Source of the DNA: Burkholderiales bacterium
GTDB taxonomy: Bacteria > Pseudomonadota > Gammaproteobacteria > Burkholderiales > SG8-39
Assembly (NCBI GenBank): GCA_026416295.1
Contig: JAOAFL010000068.1
Location: forward strand, 1 to 38,264
DNA: 38,264 nucleotides
Reading direction: 5' to 3'
In this document: positions 1-7,178 of the stretch, piece by piece
How positions within the stretch are numbered: the stretch's first letter is position 1
Layout: each line of letters begins with the position of its first letter
The notes under the pieces: model-generated
What the model was told of the DNA's origin: nothing
The model's input: the letters and a program-made list of their open reading frames with translations, nothing else
The model's database searches: none
Program-made: the position numbers and the translations under genes

Positions 1-1
1 G

Positions 2-814
2 CCGCCTCGCGCGAAGGTGTCGCCCGCCGCTCGCAGGCGGGCGGCGGAGCTCGGCGTGAACGCCGACACCCTCGTCGGCAGCGGGCCGGAGGGGGCGGTG
101 ACGGTCGCCGACGTCGAAAAGGCGGCCGCCGCGAAGGCGCCTGCGGGAGCGTCGGCCGAACCGGCGGCAAAGGCGCCGGAAGCGCGCGCCGCCGACATGC
201 GCCGATCGATCGCGGCGGCGATGAGCCGCGCAAAGCGCGAGATTCCGCACTACTACCTCGCCGAGACGGTGCCGCTTTCGCGCGCGCTCGCGTGGCTCGA
301 GGCCGAAAACGCCCGCCGGCCCCTCGCCGAGCGCCTGCTCGTCGCCGCGCTCTTCATCAAGGCCACAGCGCTCGCCTGCCGCGAGGTGCCGGAAATGAAC
401 GGCCATTGCGTGGACGGCGAATTCCGGCCGGCGTCTTCGGTCCACGTCGGCGTCGCGATCTCGCTGCGCCAAGGCGGGCTCGTCGCGCCGGCGATCCACG
501 ACGTGCAGGAAAAGCCGCTCGCCGAGGTGATGCGCGCGCTGCGCGATCTCGTCGGCCGCGCGCGCGCCGGAACCCTGCGCGCCTCCGAGATGACCGACGC
601 GACGATCACCGTCACCAGTCTCGGCGAGGGCGGCGTCGAAACGGTCTTCGGGGTGATCTATCCGCCGCAGGTCGCGCTCGTCGGCTTCGGGGCGGTGAAG
701 GCGGGCCGTGTGGTGGCGACGCTGTCGGCCGACCATCGCGTGAGCGACGGGCACCGCGGCGCGCTGTTTCTCGGCGCGATCGCACGCCTGTTGCAGACGC
801 CGGAGGCGCTGTGA
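2..814 (+). CDS. 2-oxoacid dehydrogenase E2 component, dihydrolipoamide acyltransferase (3' part)
   Basis: This is the C-terminal part of an E2 acyltransferase, which moves an acyl group from lipoyl-lysine to CoA in pyruvate-, acetoin- or branched-chain-type dehydrogenase complexes. The frame is open from base 2 and the start lies outside the window; the GTG at 17 is an internal valine. The first 40 or so residues form the E3-binding (peripheral subunit-binding) domain, with SPAARRRAAELGV followed by GSGPEGAVTVADV. An Ala/Pro-rich linker follows, then the catalytic domain ending in the active-site signature DHRVSDG. The lipoyl domain must lie upstream. The stop overlaps the start of an acyl carrier protein gene (GTGA), so the two are probably translationally coupled. 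The true 2-oxoacid substrate cannot be told from this part. Confidence 0.93.
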   Translation, partial: PPRAKVSPAARRRAAELGVNADTLVGSGPEGAVTVADVEKAAAAKAPAGASAEPAAKAPEARAADMRRSIAAAMSRAKREIPHYYLAETVPLSRALAWLEAENARRPLAERLLVAALFIKATALACREVPEMNGHCVDGEFRPASSVHVGVAISLRQGGLVAPAIHDVQEKPLAEVMRALRDLVGRARAGTLRASEMTDATITVTSLGEGGVETVFGVIYPPQVALVGFGAVKAGRVVATLSADHRVSDGHRGALFLGAIARLLQTPEAL

Positions 815-1059
815 ACCGCGAGCAGTTGCGCGCGGTCGTGCTCGAGGAGCTGGCGCGCATCGCGCCGGAGCTGGAGCCTGCGGCGCTGCGCGCCGACCGG
901 CCGCTCAGGGCGCAGGTGGACCTCGACTCGATGGACTGGCTGAATTTCCTCATCGCGCTCCACGAGCGGCTCGGCGTCGAGATCCCGGAGGCCGACTACG
1001 CGAAACTGGGAACGCTCGAGCAGACGCTCGACTATCTCGCCGCGAAATCGGGCGGCTAG
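811..1059 (+). CDS. Acyl carrier protein
   Basis: This 82-residue protein has the size and fold pattern of an acyl carrier protein. The DLDSMDWLNFL motif near residue 40 holds the serine expected to carry 4'-phosphopantetheine, and a helix-rich C-terminus follows. Translation starts at GTG 811, inside the stop of the E2 gene. It is not in a fatty-acid synthesis cluster, so it is probably a specialised carrier rather than the housekeeping AcpP. The overlap with E2 suggests that it receives or works with an acyl group made by the dehydrogenase complex, but that is inference. Its 3' end overlaps the convergent CapA-like gene by 4 bases. Confidence 0.88.
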   Translation: MNREQLRAVVLEELARIAPELEPAALRADRPLRAQVDLDSMDWLNFLIALHERLGVEIPEADYAKLGTLEQTLDYLAAKSGG

Positions 1060-2141
1060 ACGCTCGCGATCAGCCGCCCGTCGGCAAGACGCGAGAGCGA
1101 GACGCCGCATTCGCGCGCGAGCGTGCGCGCGAGCCACTCGGCTTCCTCGGCGTTCGCGCGCTCGAGCCGCAGCCGACGCATGCGCATCGGCGTCATCTCG
1201 AGCGCGAGGAGCCGCCCGCCGGGCTCTTCGAGCGTCGGGAAGTACATGAGCGCGAGCTCCGGCCGGAACGCCTCGTGGCCGGAAATCCCCTCGTAGTCGT
1301 TGATCAGGTCGCCGCAGGCGTAAAGGATCAGCCGCCCGCGGTAAATCTCGAACGGGCCGGGGTGGTGCGACGAATGCCCGTGCACGAGGTCGGCGGCGCC
1401 GGCGTCGATCAGGCGGCGCGCGAATCGGCGCTGCTCGCGGCTGACGCGCCAGCCCCAGTTCGGGCCCCAGTGGATCGAGACGATCGCGACATCGCGCTCG
1501 CGACGGGCGGCGGCGATGCGCGCGGCGATCGCATCCGCGGTGTGCGCCGCAAGGTCGGGCAGGCGGGCGATGCCCGGTCTGTCCGCGCTCGCCGCCCAGT
1601 GCGGCGGAACGCCGGCGCTTTCGTGCGCGTAGGCGAATACGAGCAGCCGGCGCCCGCCCTCGAGCGCGATCGCGGCGGGCGCCTCGGCCTCGGCGGCGTC
1701 GCGTCCCGCGCCGGCGGTGGCGATACCGGCGCGGCGCAATGTGGCGAGCGTTTCCGCAAGGCCCTTTGCGCCCCAGTCGAGGACGTGGTTGTTCGCGAGC
1801 ACGCAGCAGTCGAGCCGCGCGGCGACGAGGCAGCCGACGTTCGCCGGGTTCATGCGGTAGTTGATCCCCTTCGGCTCGCGATCGTCGCTCGTCGTCACCG
1901 CGGTCTCGAGGTTCGCGATGCGCGCCTCGGGCCGCTCGCGCGCCAGTTCCGCGAGCGCCTCGCCCCAGACGTAGGACGGTCGCACCGGACGCCGGATCGC
2001 ACCGTTTTTGCGCTCGGCGAGCGCCACGTAGTCGCGCGCGTCCTTCACCCAGGGCTCGTCGATCGCCGGATCGCAGGGCGCGGGCAGGATCTGGTCGATG
2101 CCGCGCCCGGTCATCACGTCGCCGCAGAGGAACAGCTTCAC
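1056..2141 (-). CDS. CapA-like protein (poly-gamma-glutamate/capsule synthesis metallophosphatase fold)
   Basis: The protein has 361 residues of the CapA (PgsA-type) family, which shares a calcineurin-like metallophosphoesterase fold. Visible family blocks are the N-terminal LFLCGDVMTGRG, the metal-site-like NNHVLDWG, SIHWGPNW, and HGHSSHHPG followed by YACGDLINDYEG. No signal peptide or membrane anchor is seen, whereas capsule-type CapA proteins are often anchored, so a cytosolic phosphatase-like role is possible. The start is GTG 2141. It is the last gene of the transaldolase, enoyl-CoA hydratase, CapA operon, 28 bases after the hydratase stop. No pgsB or pgsC partners are present, so poly-gamma-glutamate synthesis is not supported. 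The family call is firm, the role unknown. Confidence 0.85.
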   Translation of the reverse strand: MKLFLCGDVMTGRGIDQILPAPCDPAIDEPWVKDARDYVALAERKNGAIRRPVRPSYVWGEALAELARERPEARIANLETAVTTSDDREPKGINYRMNPANVGCLVAARLDCCVLANNHVLDWGAKGLAETLATLRRAGIATAGAGRDAAEAEAPAAIALEGGRRLLVFAYAHESAGVPPHWAASADRPGIARLPDLAAHTADAIAARIAAARRERDVAIVSIHWGPNWGWRVSREQRRFARRLIDAGAADLVHGHSSHHPGPFEIYRGRLILYACGDLINDYEGISGHEAFRPELALMYFPTLEEPGGRLLALEMTPMRMRRLRLERANAEEAEWLARTLARECGVSLSRLADGRLIASV

Positions 2142-2169
2142 GGCCGGCGCTTCGGCCGCGCGCAGGCGG

Positions 2170-2937
2170 CTACTTCCTTCGCCGCGCGCGGAAGGCGTGG
2201 ATGCGGCGCGCCGGCTCCGGCGTTTCGTAGGCGCGCGCGAACTCCTCGACGCTCGCGCGCACGCTCGTCTCGAGCGGCGCTTCCTCCCACAGCTTCGCGA
2301 GCCGCTTTTGCGCGCGCAGCGCCTCGTCGGCGGCGGCGAGCAGCGAATCGAGCGCGGCGTTCACCGCCGCATCCAGCTCCGCTGCCGGAACGACCTTCTC
2401 GACGAGGCCCCATTCGAGCGCCGGCCGCGCGCCGATCGTCTCGCCGGTCATCACCAGCCAGCGCGCGCGCCCGGCGCCGACGAGCCGGGGAAGGAGCGCC
2501 GCCTCGACCACCGACGGGATGCCGAGCCGCACCTCCGGCATCGCGAACGCGGCGGTCTCGGCGGCGATCCGCAGGTCGCAGGCGGCGGCGAGTTCGACGC
2601 CCGCGCCGAGGCACCAGCCGTTGATCCTCGCGATCACCGGCACCGGACAGTCGCGCAGCGCCGCGCAGGCGTCGTGCACTCGGCCGATGAACTCCCGCGC
2701 CGAGAGCGGATCGAGCCCGCCGAGGGTCTCGAGGTCTGCGCCGCCGACGAACGCGCGCTCGCCCGCGCCGGTGAGCACCACCGCGCGCAGCCGGGCGTTG
2801 AGCTGCACCTCGCGCAGGGTGTCGACGAGCGCGCCGAGCGTCGCGCGGGTCAGGATGTTCAGCTTGCGGGGGTTGTCGATCGTGACGCGCGCGACCGCGC
2901 CGCCTGCGCGCTCTTCGAACGCGTGGCGGACGCTCAC
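2170..2937 (-). CDS. Enoyl-CoA hydratase/isomerase family protein
   Basis: This 255-residue protein belongs to the crotonase superfamily and should act on a CoA thioester in the cytoplasm. The oxyanion-hole segments are visible ([14 protein letters not shown] and [19 protein letters not shown]). Glutamates occur at both positions used for hydratase chemistry: one in GAGVELAA and one in [12 protein letters not shown] chose the GTG at 2937 because its GTGA overlaps the transaldolase stop, which implies coupled translation; the frame itself stays open further upstream. True hydratase activity is plausible, but the superfamily also includes isomerases, dehalogenases and hydrolases, so the substrate is open. 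Its place between transaldolase and a CapA-like gene gives no clear pathway. Confidence 0.88.
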   Translation of the reverse strand: MSVRHAFEERAGGAVARVTIDNPRKLNILTRATLGALVDTLREVQLNARLRAVVLTGAGERAFVGGADLETLGGLDPLSAREFIGRVHDACAALRDCPVPVIARINGWCLGAGVELAAACDLRIAAETAAFAMPEVRLGIPSVVEAALLPRLVGAGRARWLVMTGETIGARPALEWGLVEKVVPAAELDAAVNAALDSLLAAADEALRAQKRLAKLWEEAPLETSVRASVEEFARAYETPEPARRIHAFRARRRK

Positions 2938-3854
2938 GCGGCCGCCTGCGCGGCGGCGCCTTGCGCGAGAAAGGCTTCGAGCTTTCTCGCGTCGGCGGCG
3001 AAGCGCCGGATCCCTTCCGCGAGCTTTTCGGTCGCCATCGCGTCCTCGTTCAGCAGCCAGCGGAACCGCTTCTCGTCGAGTGCGAGCCGCTCGGGCGCCG
3101 AGCGCTGCGCCGCTTCCGGGGTGAGCCGCGGCTCGACCTCGCCGTCGGTCGCGGCGAGCTTCTCCAGCAGCTCGGGGGCGATCGTGAGCAAGTCGCAGCC
3201 GGCAAGCGCAAGGATCTGGTCGGTCTTTCGGAAGCTTGCGCCCATCACCTGCGTCGCGTAGCCGAACTTCTTGCAATAGTGATAGATGCGCGTGACCGAA
3301 GCGACCCCCGGGTCTTCCTCGATCGGGATGTCGTCCACCTTGCGCGCGGCGCGATACCAGTCGTAGATGCGCCCGACGAAGGGCGAAATGAGCGTCGCGC
3401 CGGCATCGGCGCAGGCGGCTGCCTGCGCGACCGAGAAAATCAGCGTCATGTTGCAGTGAATGCCTTCGCGCTCGAGGCGGCCGGCAGCGCGGATGCCTTC
3501 CCAGGTGGCGGCGATCTTGACGAGCACGCGCTCGGCTCCGATGCCGGCCTCGGCATACAGCTCGATCAGCCGCCGGGCGCTCGCGATCGTGCCTTCGGTA
3601 TCGAACGAAAGCCGCGCGTCCACCTCGGTGGACACCCGTCCGGGAACGAGCCGCAGGATCTCGCAGCCGAAGTTGACCGACATGCGCTCGGGATCGCGGT
3701 CCACGAGGTGCCGGTAGCGCGCATCCTGCGCCGCCGAAAGCAGCAGCGTCGGGTTCGTCGTCGCATCCTGGGGCTTGCAGCGCGCGATCGCGTCGATGTC
3801 GCCGGTATCCGCGACGACGATGGAGAAGCGCCTGAGCGAGTCGAGCTGATTCAT
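2934..3854 (-). CDS. tal: Transaldolase
   Basis: This is a 306-residue transaldolase of the classical TalB type, which moves a dihydroxyacetone unit between sugar phosphates in the non-oxidative pentose phosphate pathway. The Schiff-base lysine is K113 in [11 protein letters not shown]. Other family blocks are [10 protein letters not shown] near the N-terminus, HCNMTLIFS, and [11 protein letters not shown] with [11 protein letters not shown]. The length is slightly short of the usual 315 or so, within the normal range. The start is ATG 3854. It leads a minus-strand operon with the hydratase and CapA-like genes. A TATCCT hexamer about 10 bases before the start could be a -10 element, without a convincing -35. 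Confidence 0.96.
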   Translation of the reverse strand: MNQLDSLRRFSIVVADTGDIDAIARCKPQDATTNPTLLLSAAQDARYRHLVDRDPERMSVNFGCEILRLVPGRVSTEVDARLSFDTEGTIASARRLIELYAEAGIGAERVLVKIAATWEGIRAAGRLEREGIHCNMTLIFSVAQAAACADAGATLISPFVGRIYDWYRAARKVDDIPIEEDPGVASVTRIYHYCKKFGYATQVMGASFRKTDQILALAGCDLLTIAPELLEKLAATDGEVEPRLTPEAAQRSAPERLALDEKRFRWLLNEDAMATEKLAEGIRRFAADARKLEAFLAQGAAAQAAA

Positions 3855-3950
3855 CTGCGATCAGAGGATACCGCCTGTCGGGTTTGCGAGGAAGCATGAG
3901 ATGGGGCAGGATGGCGGCCGTTCCGGCCCGACGACACCGAGGCCCATGAC

Positions 3951-5237
3951 ATGAGCGCCTTGCGCATCGCGCAGATCAATTACCCGATTCGCACGGGTGC
4001 ATTCGGCTACTGCTTTCTCGTGATCGGCATCCTGCTGCTCGAGCGGCAGGCTGGTGCGACCGCATGGTGGCTGCTCGTCGCACAGTTTCTCGTCTATCCG
4101 CAGCTTGTGTACCTGATCGCCTCGCGCGCGCGCCATTCGTCGCAGGTGGAGCGTGCCGCGCTTCTCGCGGACGCGGCGCTGCTCGGTGCCTGGTCCGCGG
4201 GGCTCGGTTTTCCGATCTGGGTGACCTACGGGCTGTTCTGCAGCACTGCGCTGAACAACGCGGTCTATCGGGGGTGGAAAGGGGCCCTTGCCTCCATGGC
4301 CTTCTTTGGGCTGGGGGCCTTTGCTTTGCTCCAGACGATGGGCCATGTGCCGCAGGCGCCGACCAGCGATGTGGTGACTGCGCTGTGCTTGTTCGGATCG
4401 GCGCTCTATACGATTGCGGTCGGCTTGGTGCTGCACTGGCAGATCCGGGCGCTGGAAGCGGCACGGACCGAGCTGCGGGCGAGCGAAGAACGGTACCGTT
4501 TGATCGCGGAAAACGCGGGCGATCTCATCGGCATGGTGGACCGTGAAGGGCGCTGGATCTACACCAGCCCGTCGTACGGCCGCCTACTGCCTCAAGACAA
4601 TGTGCAGGTCGGGGCGGACGCACTCGGCCGCGTGATCGAGGAGGACCGGCTGCGTGTGCGCGAGGCGATCCAGCGGGTCATCCATGGAGGCGAGACCTGC
4701 AGCCTGAGAATGCGCATCTCCGATGCAGGCGGTGGAGTGCGGCGGCTGGATTCTATGTTGCACGCCGCCCGGGGTGCCGACGGCCAGATAAAAGGCGTGG
4801 TGATCGTCTCGCGCGACGTCACCGAAGCGCATGCTCGAGAGCAGCAGCTCGAAGTCGCGGCCCACGCCTTCGAGCATATGGCCGAAGCCATCATGATCAC
4901 GTCGGCCGATGGTCGAATCCTGACGGTGAACCGGGCCTTCACCGAAATTACCGGGTATGCCGCCGCCGATGTGATCGGCCAGCCGGAGGCGAATTTTCGA
5001 TCCGCGATGCAGCCCGGGGAGTTCTACGACCAGCTGTACACCGAGGTTATCCGGACTGGGCGCTGGAGCGGAGTTACGTGGGCGCGGCGGGCGGACGGAA
5101 CTCTGTACCGCGAGTGGCGCAGCGTGAGCGCCGTTCGCGACGCCGATGGGGGGATTTCGCATTTCATCGCGCTCTTTCACGACCTCGGCGGCGCTCGACC
5201 GGGTGCATTGTACGGCGCCGCTCGCACAGGCAGCTGA
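3951..5237 (+). CDS. MASE2-PAS-PAS membrane sensor without an output domain
   Basis: The protein has 428 residues. Residues 1 to about 165 hold several hydrophobic segments that match the MASE2 membrane-sensor domain, usually found ahead of GGDEF diguanylate cyclase domains. Two PAS domains follow, near 175-300 (from EERYRLIAENAGDLIG) and 305-415 (FEHMAEAIMITSADGRIL, then FTEITGYAAADVIG). The reading then ends a few residues after the second PAS at the point where a GGDEF, EAL or kinase domain would normally begin. No GGDEF-like remnant is readable in the 105 bases before the next gene. GC content and third-position GC look lower than in neighbouring genes, which may indicate transfer or decay. 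It could be a truncated cyclase or a stand-alone sensor or adaptor; I cannot tell which. Confidence 0.8.
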   Translation: MSALRIAQINYPIRTGAFGYCFLVIGILLLERQAGATAWWLLVAQFLVYPQLVYLIASRARHSSQVERAALLADAALLGAWSAGLGFPIWVTYGLFCSTALNNAVYRGWKGALASMAFFGLGAFALLQTMGHVPQAPTSDVVTALCLFGSALYTIAVGLVLHWQIRALEAARTELRASEERYRLIAENAGDLIGMVDREGRWIYTSPSYGRLLPQDNVQVGADALGRVIEEDRLRVREAIQRVIHGGETCSLRMRISDAGGGVRRLDSMLHAARGADGQIKGVVIVSRDVTEAHAREQQLEVAAHAFEHMAEAIMITSADGRILTVNRAFTEITGYAAADVIGQPEANFRSAMQPGEFYDQLYTEVIRTGRWSGVTWARRADGTLYREWRSVSAVRDADGGISHFIALFHDLGGARPGALYGAARTGS

Positions 5238-5256
5238 AAGCAAAAGCTTTCCTTTT
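5236..5256 (+). terminator. Weak hairpin after the MASE2-PAS gene
   Basis: A perfect 6-bp inverted repeat, GAAAGC-AAAA-GCTTTC, starts within the stop codon and is followed by CTTTTG. The stem is short and AT-rich and the T-run is only four long, so this may be a poor intrinsic terminator or a chance feature. It is the only terminator-like structure between this gene and the kor operon. Confidence 0.3.
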
Positions 5257-5329
5257 GTAGCGCGGCGGCGTAAACTGCGCATCGATCGCGCGTCTGCGGT
5301 AAGTGCTTAAAAACAAACGGGAAAGGCCC

Positions 5330-5335
5330 AAGGAG
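5330..5335 (+). promoter_or_regulatory. Shine-Dalgarno that fixes a TTG start
   Basis: AAGGAG lies 7 bases before the TTG at 5343. It is the main reason to accept this rare start codon for the FAD/Fe-S oxidoreductase, whose conserved N-terminal cysteine region begins about 18 residues later. Confidence 0.6.
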
Positions 5336-5342
5336 CGAAGGC

Positions 5343-7178
5343 TTGCAGCCGACCGACATCAAAAACCCCGACTACTTCCACAGGGTGATTGACTGCCAGT
5401 GGGCGTGCCCTGCGCATACGCCGGTCCCCGAATACATCCGGTTGATCGCCGCCGGGCGCTACGCCGACGCCTACATGATCAACTGGAAGTCGAACGTCTT
5501 TCCCGGGATCCTCGGGCGCACCTGCGACCGCCCGTGCGAGCCCGCCTGCCGGCGAGGTCGCGTCGAGGAAAAGAACCTTCCGAAGCCCGAGCCGGTCGCG
5601 ATCTGCCGCCTGAAGCGCGTCGCCGCCGACTACAAAGGCGACATCCGCGCCCGCATGCCGAAGCGACCGGCGAGGAAGAACGGCAAGCGCGTGGTGTGCG
5701 TGGGGGCGGGGCCTGCCTCGCTCACGGTCGCGCGGGACCTCGCGCCGCTCGGCTACGAGGTGGTGGTGCTCGAGCAGGACCACCGCGCCGGCGGCATGAT
5801 CTGGTCGCAGATCCCGCGCTTTCGCCTGCCGATGGAGGTAATCGACGAGGAGGTCGGCTACGTGCTCGACCTCGGGGTCGAATTCCGCGGCGGGGTGCGC
5901 GTGGACTCGATGAGGAAACTCCTCGCCGAGGGCTGGGACGCGATCTTCGTCGGCACCGGCGCCCCGCGCGGGCGCGACCTGGACATCCCGGGGAGAAAGG
6001 AGGCGGCGGCGAACATCCACATCGGCATCGACTGGCTCGCCTCGGTGTCCTTCGGCCACACGACGCGGATCGGCCGGCGCGTGATCGTGCTCGGTGGCGG
6101 CAACACGGCGATGGACTGCTGCCGCACGAGCCGGCGCCTCGGCGGCGAGGACGTGAAGGTGATCGTGCGCTCCGGCTTCGACGAGATGAAGGCCTCGCCC
6201 TGGGAAAAGGAGGATGCGATGCACGAGGGCATCCCGATCCTCAACTACCTCGTGCCGAAGGAATTCCGGGTGCGCGAGGGGCGCCTTGCCGGCGTCGTGT
6301 TCGAAAAGGTGAAGGCGGTCTACGACGAGCGCGGCCGGCGCGATCTCGTGCCGACCGGCGAGCCGGACCAGTTCTTCGAGTGCGACGACGTGCTGGTGGC
6401 GATCGGTCAAGAAAACGCCTTCCCTTGGATCGAGCGCGACTGCGGCATCGAGTTCGACCGCCGCGGCATGCCGGTGGTGGACCCGGTCACGATGCAGTCG
6501 ACGCTCGCGCACGTCTTCTTCGGCGGCGACGCCGCGTTCGGTCCGAAGAACATCATCTGGGCGGTCGCGCACGGCCATGCGGCAGCGATCTCGATCGACA
6601 AGCTCCTTTCCGGCGATGACGTGCGCGTCCGGCCGGCGCCGCACATGAACCTCGTGTCGCAGAAGATGGGCATCCACGAGTGGAGCTACGACAACGAGAT
6701 CGCGGTCGCGCAGCGCTACAAGGTACCCTGGCGCGACATCAAGGAGACGTTGCGCAACGTGAGGATCGAGGTCGAGCTCGGCTTCGACCTCGCCACCGCG
6801 TGGAAAGAGGCGCAGCGCTGCCTCAACTGCGACGTGCAGACGGTGTTCACCGCGCACGCGTGCATCGAGTGCGACGCCTGCGTGGACATCTGCCCGATGG
6901 ACTGCATCACCTTCACCGAGAACGGCGAGGAGGGGGAGCTTCGCGCGCGGCTGACCGCGCCGGCGAAGAATACTGCGCAGCCGCTCTACATCGGCGGGCC
7001 GGTGAAGACGGGGCGGGTGATGGTGAAGGACGAGGACGTGTGCCTGCACTGCGGGCTGTGCGCCGAGCGCTGCCCGACCGGGGCGTGGGACATGCAGAAA
7101 TCGCTCATCGAGATGGTGCACGCCGGGCCCGGCGCGCGCACGACGATCGAGCGCGCGAGAACGAGGAAAGCGGCATGA
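5343..7178 (+). CDS. FAD-dependent, iron-sulfur NAD(P)H:ferredoxin-type oxidoreductase of a kor operon
   Basis: The protein has 611 residues. It has a GltD/dihydropyrimidine-dehydrogenase-like N-terminus with conserved cysteines (CQWACPAHTPVPEYI, then TCDRPCEPACRRGRV). An FAD-binding GAGPASLTVA and an NAD(P)-binding VLGGGNTAMDC motif follow. The C-terminus carries two four-cysteine [4Fe-4S] motifs near residues 507 (CIECDACVDICP) and 567 (CLHCGLCAERCP). The likely role is to pass electrons between NAD(P)H and the ferredoxin used by the 2-oxoacid oxidoreductase encoded next. A similar flavoprotein gene is known next to the 2-oxoglutarate:ferredoxin oxidoreductase genes of the aromatic-degrading denitrifier Thauera aromatica. 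The stop overlaps the next start (ATGA). Electron-transfer direction and physiological partner are inferred. Confidence 0.85.
   Translation: MQPTDIKNPDYFHRVIDCQWACPAHTPVPEYIRLIAAGRYADAYMINWKSNVFPGILGRTCDRPCEPACRRGRVEEKNLPKPEPVAICRLKRVAADYKGDIRARMPKRPARKNGKRVVCVGAGPASLTVARDLAPLGYEVVVLEQDHRAGGMIWSQIPRFRLPMEVIDEEVGYVLDLGVEFRGGVRVDSMRKLLAEGWDAIFVGTGAPRGRDLDIPGRKEAAANIHIGIDWLASVSFGHTTRIGRRVIVLGGGNTAMDCCRTSRRLGGEDVKVIVRSGFDEMKASPWEKEDAMHEGIPILNYLVPKEFRVREGRLAGVVFEKVKAVYDERGRRDLVPTGEPDQFFECDDVLVAIGQENAFPWIERDCGIEFDRRGMPVVDPVTMQSTLAHVFFGGDAAFGPKNIIWAVAHGHAAAISIDKLLSGDDVRVRPAPHMNLVSQKMGIHEWSYDNEIAVAQRYKVPWRDIKETLRNVRIEVELGFDLATAWKEAQRCLNCDVQTVFTAHACIECDACVDICPMDCITFTENGEEGELRARLTAPAKNTAQPLYIGGPVKTGRVMVKDEDVCLHCGLCAERCPTGAWDMQKSLIEMVHAGPGARTTIERARTRKAA

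Noticed and set aside
1056-2141. Reading the CapA-like gene as part of a poly-gamma-glutamate capsule locus
   Set aside because: No pgsB, pgsC or other capsule genes are present and the protein shows no membrane anchor.
5238-5342. Search for a GGDEF or EAL remnant after the MASE2-PAS protein
   Set aside because: No GGDEF/EAL-like translation could be read in any frame of these 105 bases, so a simple nearby frameshift does not explain the missing output domain.
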